From positions 18,520,354 through 18,584,353 of the forward strand of contig NC_045139.1 of the NCBI RefSeq assembly GCF_008831285.2: DNA of 64,000 nt. The letters are read 5' to 3'. The DNA is from Nymphaea colorata. Taxonomy: Eukaryota; Streptophyta; Magnoliopsida; Nymphaeales; Nymphaeaceae. Below are positions 23,381-35,300 of this stretch, in pieces. Every line of letters starts with the position of its first letter. Position 1 is the stretch's first letter. The position numbers and the translations under genes were made by a program. The notes beneath the pieces are model-generated. The model saw only the letters and a program-made list of their open reading frames with translations. It was not told the DNA's origin and ran no database searches.

Positions 23381-26300
23381 ATGGTTTCTCTTTCGACGTG
23401 GTTGCGGTACATAGCCCACAAGTTCGAGTACTCCGTCTCCTTCAGCTGGCAGGTTCTCTCCGCCTCTCTCACGTTGCTTTCTTTCGCTTCATCACGTTAA
23501 TCATCACAGATGATCTTGGATTTCCTTTGCTACTATTTGGGCTGTCATTTTTCTTCGAGTATTGTTCTTTCTTCTTATTTTTGGCCACATTCTGGCCTTG
23601 TTTTGTGGGTGTTAGGAGTCAATTTCACTTGTTCTTCTATCTGGAAATGTGCTACTCTGAATCGTTCGATGATCCATCTATTGCTCTTGGACATTCTTCA
23701 AGGCCACGGGATTTTAGTATTTATTCATTAGTGTCGATATGCGCCACTCGGGCAATTTGGGTCTAGGGGTCGAGGATACAGTCAGAGGTTTGGAACTTCT
23801 TACTGCCTTGAGTAGACCGATTCTTGAACAGATTGGTAACTGGCTTTGAGGTGATATAGTGCAGATGAAGGAGTCGAAATTTGAGCTTTGTTGGTGGTCT
23901 TGATTTTAGTATAGAAAAATGTTATTTGTCGTTGTGAAGTACAAATAATTTCCAGTGACCCTTGATTCTGAAACTCAATGCTCCTTTGCGCATTGTCTTG
24001 ATTAACTTTGTGTTTTTGCAAACTGTTGTTCTCGGACGATGGTGTAATACATCCGATGGAATTCTTGGCATAAACTCTTGATTTGCAACTCTACAACTTT
24101 TTGCTCATTCTCTTGATTAACTTTATGTTTCTCTAAACCGTTGTTATTGGACCATAATGTAATACCTCAGATGGAATTCTTGACATAGTAATTTCGGTAT
24201 GGAATCTCATAGGATTTGTTTATGGTGGGCTGGAAATTGTCCGCTCTAGATATTTTGATTGTTGGAGTGTACGAGGGCTTGCATGTAGTGGCAAGTGCAT
24301 ATGTCTAGCTGCTTCTGAAGAGCAGTTGATCATAAAGTTGAAGATCTACCTTCCATTGATCTATTGGCACTCACAAATGCAATTTATGAGCATGTTCTGT
24401 ATCTTCAGCCAAACAATTGTCATAGTCTTTTAGTAAACATTAATTGAATGTATCTTTCTTTGGCCAGCCTGAGCATGTATTTCTGGGTATGGCTGGGTTA
24501 TTTGTGTCTTCCATGCCATGTTTGTCTCATTTCTTTTTTTGTTTATTTTCTAACCTAAGGAATCTAAAAAAAGGTTTTACTGTTTTAGACCTTTTTTGTC
24601 CTCTTGGTTATATTGCATCCTAAGACCACTTCACGCACAAAGAGAGTTGCCACACATTTTCTTGATGATGGATGTGTTTGTTGTGTGCTGGATCTTACGG
24701 TTTTTGTTCACATGCCTCTAAAGCCATGCATGTAGGGCTGCACACGAGCCGAGTTGAGCTCAAGCTCAGTCGGCTCGACTCATGTTTAGTCAGCTCGAGC
24801 TCGACTTGAGCTCGACATGAGCTTCACAACTTCAACTCGAACTCGACTCGAGCGACTGCCTTCGAGCTCGAGCTCGACTCGAGCGGCTCGTTTAAACTCG
24901 TTTATCCTCGATAATGCGCATGCTGCGAGAGGGCTGCTGCTTTGACAAGTTCTCATTTCCTTTCGCCCTCAAGGCATGTGCCTTCCGTTTTGCTGCATCC
25001 GAGGGCTCGCAGCTCCACGCCCAAATTAGTTTGATTCTACCACCTGCCATGAGCACCCGTTTAAGGCATGGGGAGGAGGAAAGGCGTGGGTGAGAAAAGA
25101 GAAAAACGGGAGGAAAAATGAACCACGAGCGTGGTGAGGAAAGAGAAAAACGGGAGGGAAAATGAAAAGAGTGATTGATTGATTGAAAAGTGTAATGATG
25201 AAAGCGGGGTGTAATAATGAGGCTAAAAGGAAGCGTGGTTGCGAGGGTGAACAGAGGGAAAAAAGGAGAGAAAATTAAACAATGCAAAAAAAGAAAAAGA
25301 AAAAGAGATTAGGCTATGTGGGTGAGAGGGAAAAAGGAGGGAAAACTAAAAACACAAAACAAAAAATGAGATTAAAGTCGAGTCGAGTTTAATCGAGTTG
25401 AGTTTGACTAACTCGAACTCGGCTCGTTAACATACTCAAGTTTATATTTAAGCTCGAGTTTGACCCGCATAAAAAACGAGTTGAGCTCGAGTCGAGCCCG
25501 AGTTGGCTCGACTCTTTGTGCAGCCCTACATGCATGCTGGTCAAGTGAAAGCTACATTGTTCATTATTTGTATATTTCTTTATGAGTCCTTCGAGCAATT
25601 GGTGTCAAATAGATCTCCATCTTTTTAAAGGGGTTAACTTTTTTTGTCTTTACCTTGCTTCTACTATCCCCATAAGACTTATTAAATAGCGGTGTTGTGT
25701 ACTTTGTACATTTGAAACTAAAGGTGACCTTCATAGTTCATAATTTCAAGAGGACACACCTACTATGACTTTAAGGTATCATTGAATCATGACTGGTTTC
25801 ATTTGTCCAAGAATCTCTAACATTTCATGAGTTGTTTGTACTCTCAAAAGGTGAAGGCCCGACAACCACATTTATTGAAGAGAGTGTACCTACTTACCTT
25901 CCCATGTTTAGCATGCTATTCTAGTGCGACTGACCTCACTACCACTTGCCTTCCATAAATTAGAGTTTGCCTCCTGAATAAGCCTACTTGCTGTTGCTCT
26001 CCTCCTCTGAAGACTGAAGTTTATATGGATTTCATAAAGCTTCTTTGTAAAACAGGTGGAAGTGACCCACATTTTTGTCTTATTTCTATTAACCATTGTT
26101 TGCCTTTAGGGTTTGCACCTTGAGTACGAAATAAAGGCTGAAATGAGGAACTGAGACCTTTCCGGTCACCACCACCACAACCCCCACCAACAGACCCCCC
26201 TCCCCCCCCCCCCTCTCTTAATTATTCATGTTCACTGTTTATCTTCACTTGAGTCTTCTACTGCCTGGTACACGTTGCCTTGAAACTTTGAGGTTAGATA

Positions 26301-29300
26301 GACCACTCACTCAAACACTTGGGGCATTTACATGGTTCGAAGAGTTTTCCAATCGTTAGCTTAATGTCTCTTTCATTAAACCTCATATTGATTGTGAACC
26401 CAATCCATTGTTCAATTCTAGCACCAGATTTCAAGAACTGCTGTTTCTTAAAGAAACACAACCATTATGTGTTCATATACTCTGCCTTTAGACAAGCTGA
26501 TTTGACATGATAACACTCCAGAGTATGCACCATTTTATGTGGAAGTAAGATATTCTCCTTCATATCTCTGCCTTTTAAGGACACTTGGTTGGACGATTTC
26601 ATTCAATTCAAGGGCCTGTATTTTGTTCATCATATTTTTGGATGTGGCACCAATTTCTCACTGGAGAAGAAAGAGTTCCTGAGTACCCCTCTTATTAAAA
26701 GGCAACAGCAAATACATCTATAAGGTCTGTTTGATTGAATAGATAAATACATCCGGTTATGAGTGTTTTTTACTAGAGAAATGGTATCTACTATCAATGA
26801 ATTGCTATCACTCCAAATCTGTTTTTAAATCTAAAAATCCTGGCAAATACTTCTATGGGATCTCTTTGTTGTTTGAATAAATGATACACGTGCCTCTTGG
26901 ATTTATGTAGGGAAATGATACCCTTGAATATGAATAATGGCTAAAGCACCTGCAAGCTCCATTTGAGTAAGTAATGCATGCTTCTAGAAAAAATATACCC
27001 TTGAATATGCTAACATATAGTGAAAGAGAGTATGCCAAATGAGAAAATATCATCATCCAGGCATAGGTAATGGTAATATCTTTGAAGTATTATGATATAA
27101 CAAAAAATAATTAAATAGGCAAAATAACTTAAAGATTGAGAAATGTGAAATATGTCATTGTATTGTCACTAATTTCTTTAGTTAGTCATATAAAATTTCC
27201 TTTTTTGTATAACTTAATGTTCTTTTCTGATCCTTCTTTTCTAATATTTCAAAAATTCTGTTGACACTTTTTAGTAGCATTGAATATGATATTTAGTTCT
27301 TTGCGCTGCGCTCTCTTGCCTTTTTCTAAATTTATGGAAAAAACTTATCATGTTTACATGATTTTACCCTTATTAGCATAAAACAAAGAAGATTACTCAT
27401 GAACTTTATCACAAGTATCAACAATATTGTCAAAATAGAATGAGATGCTCTTATGAAGAAAATATCATGATCTTCTCAAAGTATTACGGAAAAACAAATA
27501 TTACGAATTTACAATATTTTTTTTCCTTGAAAACAGTTCTCTTTTTACATGTTCTTTAAGTGTACGTTTTTCATTTTTCTTATTTCTCTTAAAATTTGAA
27601 ACCTATTTTGAATGTTTTGCTGAATTTGTTAAATATGACTCAACCGAAAAAAAAAGTCATTAAAACGCGTCTTTTGGAAAAAGATGCCAGAAAATAAACA
27701 TATGAAAAACGTGTTTTTTTGTGTTTTTTTCTTTTACTGCACATGAGAATATTTTTAAAAATGTTCAACGAGAAGATGTATTGTTTTGATACCATCTGCA
27801 ATCAAAGGTGTGTGTAGTAATGGAGCTTAATCAATATGACAATGGCAGATGTAATAAAGAAGAGGGAAACAGTTAACCAGAAAATTAGGCGCAATAAAGA
27901 AGAGAGAAAGAGCCTAAATTCTCTTCAATTAACGAAACCCTAGTCTCATGGCATTAAGTCCTTCACTAACTCAACTTTTATATCATGCGGCAGAGTAAAG
28001 TGGGTCTAGCATGAGGACCAACAAAATTTGTTACATCGTAATCCTACCCATCACTATTATTTACTTTTAACCTACTAATTTTCACCCACATCCTATCATG
28101 TTTGTTTAGTCATTTTTCAATGTCTTTTTAGTAATTGTTTATTTATTTTATTTTTCCTAATTTTTAGGATTTTTTTAAAAATTTGCGTAGATTTTTCAGA
28201 AAATATGCTTTTGCTGTATTATACCGGAGAAATACCTCGTTGTATAATTCACCTAGACGATATATGTGATAGTAGTTCAAATTTCATTTGTCCAAGAATC
28301 TCTAACCATAGCCACAAAAAACACGTTTTTTTTTTAACATGAAAAGTAAGTTAACCGTTTAAAACTTTAAAAAAATGCTGTTTTTAGAAAAAACTCCAAA
28401 ACAAAAAACACATTTTTTTGTGTTTTTACCTTTCTTCATTTTATTCATTTTTTTTTACCTTTTTTTAATGCCAACTTGCTTGTTTTCATTTTCTTTTTTT
28501 TTTGTTGTTGCAAATTTATTTGTTTTTTGATATTTGTGCTATTAATTTCTCACTTATTTTATTTTCCCCTAATTTTTAGTTTTTTTTTTTTTTAGAAATT
28601 TACTGTATTTTTTCAAGCTCACTGTATTATACTCAAGAAAAACGTCACTGTTTAAGACATCAAAAAGTTTTTTGTGACTATGGTTGATTCAAATAGAGGG
28701 TGGCAATGTAATGTCTGGTGCGAGATTGGAAAAAATGGAAATATGGAATTGATGAGGACATGGTCAAGGGCCTAAGGCAAGGTTGGATGTTGTTGGACCA
28801 AGTGAACTGTTCATCATAATGAGTAGTAAAAGTTGGTGATGCGAAAGGAAGTGGTGGAAACTGACGACATGAGGAAGTAGAGGGGTTGAGATTGATGCAG
28901 GACAAGCACCACCAGTTGGCCACATAAAGGTGGGAGGGGAGGGTGGCATTTAGAAGAGGACCGATGGATGAAATCCATGGGTGCCAGGCCAGGGGTAGGG
29001 GTAGACTTATGGTGAAGTGAGGGCAGACCATGAACTATGTTCATATCTGGTTGTTTAAGCCAGAGTTGTAACATATTGCTCCAAGTCAGGTCTAACAAGT
29101 AGTCGGGTCTAACAAGTTCTTAGGTGAGTATCCGTTGGGTGATGGTGGTCCAGTGACTCCAGTCTTAAAGCATACATGGGCCTAGCTGAGGTTTTGAGCA
29201 CCGTAATCCTGTATATAAGAGTTTAAGTTAAGATATATTACCGGCCAAATATACCTTGGGGCTCATACTACTTGGTATAATGTTATGTTGGTTTGCATTA

Positions 29301-32300
29301 TATTTAGGATGCAAATGCATATTTTGACTATAGGGCAAGTTGGGATCGATCTAGGTTAGTTTTGAGATAGGTTGTTATAGTTGGTGTAGGAGTGATGTTT
29401 GACACGAACCTAGGGCCTAGCGATGTCGCAATAATTAAGCTTAACATTGTTAAGCAATTGAACATACAGTTCCTACATTAAGAAAAGAAGAAAGCTACTT
29501 TCAGATTGTGACTTCATATAAAAGTGGAAACTGAAATCTAAAAGGAGGAAGCAATACATACCAAAATGAAATTAAAGAAGAAGAGTGGAGGGCAAGAGGC
29601 CAACTGAGTTAAATCTCCTACATATTACTTTTGGTCTCAAGAAGTTTTGCCCTGTGAGGGGGATTAGGACATAAATTGAACTATGAAAATGTTTTCTCTT
29701 TTGAGGAGGATACTTGACACTGATGGGATGGGCCTCCCGGTCACCAGGATGGGCAAATGCATATATTTGACTTGGTCCATTTGTGAAATTTCATTGGTCT
29801 GGGGGTTCCCTCCTTGGGCAACCCTGTTGGCCCAAACACAGCTTTGCCTTTGGTTTGAGATATACTTATAGCTATATATACATCGTTTTCATATTGCCAA
29901 TTGTTTTAGTTTCTATCCCTTTTGCAGAGTTTAAATTGGAGCTAACTATGTTCCAAGTTATGATCTGTCAAATTGGGTGCTCATTATACTACTATCTGAT
30001 AGAGGCATAGTGAGGTTAGATGACTTTCTTGCAGTTGTCCAATTAATCGTCAGATTTGAAGAACATCAACAAGGGTATAGGAAGAGAAGCCAAATGCTTT
30101 TGATTCTTTGGGTCTGACAATAATGAGTAGACTGCATTAAATCAACCTTAGTCACTTGAAACTGCATTTAGGATTGCAGAGCGAGCTGAGCTATTTGGCT
30201 CAACTTGTTTATTAAACGAGTTGATTTCAAACTAGCAAGTAAACTAGTTTAGTTAAACGAATCGTGCTTGACTGGGGTGACCTCAGCTTATGGGAGCTTG
30301 ATCAGGCTCATTTAAAGCTAGATATTGAATGCATTGTATTTGTTGCAGGTAATTTATTTCCATTTATTGATGGTTCATGTTTCATATGAAACATGTAACT
30401 GGAAGACCATATCCTACTATTAAAATGTAAACCTATGAAAAAGTTTGCGAAAGGTTCATGTTGTTTCTCATATTTTCTCTTGTGTCTTCTCCTTAGGTCC
30501 CTGTGCATGTGTGCATGTGTTCGTCTGTGTCATATAAGAGCGCTCCATCTGCTCATGGAAGAGGCAACCTACCTAGCAATGGAAACGTGGTCTTTGCAAA
30601 ATTGCTATTTATGAACATGTTGTTCCATCTCAGAAAACATATTGGTATATTGCTAGGTTAATCTGCTAAAATATTTGTTCTTGAGACTTTAGAAATGCCA
30701 CATGACAGAATAATGGCATTCTCACGTCATAGGCATTGCAGGCTGCCTTTGTCATTTAAATGTTTGATCGTCCTTCTCTCAACTGCATACCGTAGATATG
30801 CTTTATTTTATTTGACGGGAACATTTTCACCAAATTGTTGTGCTTCTGCAGAACTACAAAGTTGGTCAAATTACAGAGAAGCAGGTAAGCGACTCTGTAT
30901 GGAAGAATCTACTACAAGGCAGGTTGACTTACCTGCACTTGAACAGAGGAGAGCAGATGGCACCTACCATACCAGGTCAAAGCGGAGCCCTTCTTGTGCG
31001 TAAACTACCAGCCGTTGATCCAACGTATGCAGTTGCTTGATTATCCACACTTTTCCTAATATTCATTTTTTTTTTCTCCAACAGTTGTAATTCAAGTTTC
31101 TTCTTTTTGGCTGAAGTTTTGGATTGGTCATAACAGCATTACCTATCAGTGTGTGGTTAAAAATATAATTTTCACAAATGTTTCTTTTGGGAATCAATAT
31201 TTGTCCATATTGGTCACCTGCTTTTGGAAGTATAGGCTTGTTATTAGTATTAAGTTATTAACAACTGTATTTCCTCCTTTTCGTGCTTACTGTAAGACAA
31301 GGATACAGTTATTGTGCAAAATGATAGGTCTGTTAAACACATAATTGAAAACGTACATACTTTAACCACTGAAGGTGTAAGGAAAGTACATAATTGTTTT
31401 GACTTTTGAGGGCTGAATGGTTTGATTATCTGTACGTGGAGGTTTGCTTCCTTTTTTTTTTTCCGCCTTTCTTGTGGAAGTTACATGCCAACCTAGGTCA
31501 GGCCTGTGTTGCATTATACCTGGTTAAATATTAGTAAGATGGATAGAAAAACTCAACTGTCACCCTGTTCTTTTAATTGATTATGGTGGAATTAGTCCAT
31601 TAATCTTTGTATTTGAACGACCCTTTTAAAGGTGGATTATACATGTATAAATAATAGAAGAATGTACTAAGCATGCAATTGCAATTAATTGTCTTTTGAA
31701 AGGACTAAAATAAAATCAGTGTCATACTTTCAACATACGGAAATCGCTCTCTCAGCTCCTCTCTTTCGACTAAATTTATGTGTACTTTGTCTGATGGTTA
31801 TTCGTACTCTTCAATATTTTATATTTGTGGTTATCTGGTTTCCTACGCTGCTAATTTCATTATTGGATTAATCATATTTGTTGATCTGGGTGCTTTTCTC
31901 AGTTGCTCCATGCACGATTATTTCATTCTTGGTGAATTTATCGGACAGTAAGTGCAAAAACGGTGCACATTTACAATGAGGGGGCACTTGGTACATTTAA
32001 AATGAGGGGGCACTTGGTATGAACCCTACACTGAATTCACGATGCTTCTAACACTTATCTGTGCTGCTGCTAATCAGTAGCAAGCTGTTCTAAAGCAATA
32101 CTTTATTAGAGAAAACCAAAAGAAAAGGCAATGGGGAGAATAATCATGTTCATTCCTCCAAAAGCCAATGAAAATTACTATTTGTTGGGAATAAAGAGAA
32201 TTAGGTGAATTTTTGGTCTTGCATGAGACCCAACATCAAACAATCAATTCCAATTGTTAGAATATGTTGCTGTGGGAACCGGATCCATTCCTGGACCCGG

Positions 32301-35300
32301 TTCTATGGGGCGCGGGTACCGAGGCGGGCTCGGTACCCTAGGCGGCTTCTCCTCTCTCCCTCTTTATATTGTCACTTGTGTTTAGTGTTGAATTAAGTGA
32401 AATATAATTTTCTCTCTCCTAGGGTTGCGGTGAGCCCCTAGGTCAGAGCCTCCCCGTGGTTTTTCACCTCTTTCTGAGGTTTTCCACGTAGATTGTGTGT
32501 TCGTTCTCCACTCTCTCTCTTTGTGGTTCGTGTTTCTACATGGTATCAGAGCCAGCGGAGTTAGAGAAGCGTTTTTTCCGAGGATCGTCAAGTTTTTTCG
32601 TCGCCCGACGCCGTTGAAGTTCCGGCGCCGCTGCTGCCCTTGTGACGTCGCCCTGCTCTGCCGCCGCTGTCCTTTGTTCTGCCGCCGCCGTCCTCTGTTC
32701 CGCCGCCGCTGCTGCCCTTGTGACGTCGCCCTGCTCTGCCGCCGCTGTCCTTTGTTCCGCCGCCGCCGTCCTCTGTTCCGCCGTCCTCTGTTGCGCCTCC
32801 GCGGTCCTCCGTTCGGCCCGTTCTTTGTTTCTGCCACCGTGGGTGGCCTCTGTGTTGCGCCGTCGCCTGCTTTCCGTCGCCGCTGCCTCCTTCCCGTCGC
32901 CGTTGCCTCATTCCCGCTGCTGTGCCTCTTGTTGCTGTGTGCTTGTTTGTGATGGCAGAAGCGATGGAGACTCAAAAAGATGCCGTTCTTGACACGGGCA
33001 GCGCCTCCAAGACTGAGAACGTGCCGATCCAGGTCACCTCCATCCGTCTGACCAAGGACAATTACCTATCTTGGTCTGCCGCTCTCGAGATTGGGATTAC
33101 TAGCCGTGGGCGTCTCTCTTACATCACTGGCGACAAACCTGCGCCCATCAAATCTGATCCTCAATGGGCGACGTGGGCGTTGGAGGACAGCCAAGTGAAG
33201 GTGTGGATTATCAGCTCCGTGTCATCTGATATCCAGCCCCTCATTCTGCGGAAGCCGACCTCTTTTGATATGTGGACTGTGCTTGCAAAGATGTATGGTC
33301 GCAAGAAGAGACATTTGCGCACCTATCAGATTAAACGCAGTATTTACTCTCTGACACAGGGTGATTTGTCTGTTGCTGCCTTCCATGCTGCCCTGAAGAC
33401 CAAATGGGAGGAGCTAGATTATCATGTGACTGATGAGTGGACGTGCGGTTCAGATCATTCCCTCTACTGGGAAAAGGAATGGATGGACCGTACGTTTCTG
33501 TTTCTGGGAGGCCTGCGGGATGAATTTGAGTCTCTTCGTAGCCAGATTCTTAATGGTGATGAGATTCCGGGGATAGAGGAAGTATATGCTCGTGTTGAGT
33601 CTGAAGAACAACGTCGCCAGGTGATGCATCTTGACACCGGTCATGGCCCTTCTGCCTTTGTCAGCCGTGCCTCAGGGACTGGGCAGCGTCCTGCCCGACA
33701 TTGCGCTCATTGCCACAAGTTGGGGCATTCGGTGGATTTCTGTTGGGATCTTCATCCCGAGAAGAGACTGGTCAGAGGTCGTCCTCCCTCTGGCAAGCGT
33801 AGCCCTTCTGTGTCTGATTCCAGTCAGAGCAATTCTTCTAGTGGTGCAAAGTCCAAGTTGTCCCCTGCTCAACTCAAGGAGCTACAGGCGTACATCAGCC
33901 GTCTATCTACTACCCCTGAGGAGTCCTCCACGTCTGAAGGGGCTCAGCTAGCCCAAGCTCTCGTTGCCTCGACTGATCAAGGTAACCCTTCTCTTGGTGA
34001 TTGGATTGTTGATAGTGGAGCCACTCACCACATGACAGGGGACTCTAAACTCTTTCAAGAATATCAACTTTCCTCTGGCAAGCAACGCGTGTCTATGGCA
34101 GATGGGTCTTCTATCTCTGTGGCTGGGAAAGGGAGCTTGTCCCTGTTGAACAAATACCGTCTCCACAATGCCCTGCATGTTCCAAATATTCCTGTGAACT
34201 TACTCTCTGTCAGCAGTATTACTAAAGAATTAAACTGTAATATGATTTTCTCTGCTGATCATTGTTCCTTGCAGGACTTGGTGACGGGGAAGAAGATTGG
34301 GATTGGTTCGGTTACTGATGGGCTCTATAGGCTGCCGGTACAAGTTGCTTCAGCATTGATTTCTGCCACGAGTGGTCACTTGTCTGGTGTGAACGATAGA
34401 TCTACTGTTCTGCGATGGCACGAGCGTCTTGGACATCTCCCCTTCCAGTTAATAAAGAAGTTGTTTCCTCATTTGTTTGCTTCTGTCTCCATTGACTCCT
34501 TCGCTTGTGAAGTGTGTCAATTGGCTAAACATGTTAGGGCTTCGTACCCTATTTCTTTGAATAAAACCACTCCTCCATTTGCCTTAGTTCATTCCGATGT
34601 TTGGGGTCCTTCTGGAGTACCCACGTGTGGTGGTTGTCACTATTTTTTGACGCTTATTGATGATTACTCTAGATGTACGTTCGTGTACTTGTTGCGAGAA
34701 CGTAGTGAGGTTCCAGCAGTTGTGAAAAACTTTGTTGCCTTTGTTGAGACTCAATTCCATACTACTGTTCAAGCTTTCCGTACGGATAATGCAAGGGAAT
34801 ATGTCTCCCAATCCCTTGATGAATTCTTGACAGGCAAGGGTATTGTTCATGAAACCTCTTGTAGTTATACCCCTCCTCAAAATGGTATAGCTGAACGTAA
34901 AAATCGTCATCTATTGAATGTTACCCGGGCCATTATGTTCCAACGTCATGTCCCGAAGCGGTATTGGGGTGATGCACTTCTCACTAGTGCACATCTCATT
35001 AACCGTATGCCTACTAGGGTGTTGGATGGTCAGTCTCCTTATTCTACCCTGTGGCCCACTCAGAATCTGTGGCCTCTTACTCATCGTGTCTTTGGGTGCA
35101 GTTGTTTTGTGCATAATCATAGCCCTACTCTCAAAAAACTTGATCCCCGGTCTATTAAAGGAGTTTTCTTGGGGTACTCTTCCACTCAGAAGGGGTATAA
35201 ATGTGTGGATCCCACTACTTCCAAAGTGTATGTTTCGAGGGATGTCACATTTCATAAACATGAGTCGTATTTTTCGGTGAATCCTCTTCAGGGGGAGTGT

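Noticed and set aside
24892-25287. 131-aa minus-strand open frame
   Set aside because: It lies wholly inside the hAT-like MITE, in a low-complexity purine/pyrimidine stretch, and shows no domain.
28678-29098. Overlapping minus-strand open frames of about 60-117 aa in intron 1 of the S26-like gene
   Set aside because: No motif was recognised, the two frames compete over the same DNA and codon use is unremarkable. Probably chance, or a very decayed repeat.
32382-32975. 197-aa minus-strand open frame rich in Arg and Gly repeats
   Set aside because: It is the antisense of the CCG-rich tandem repeat in the copia leader and extends into the LTR. Its composition comes from the repeat, not from coding selection.
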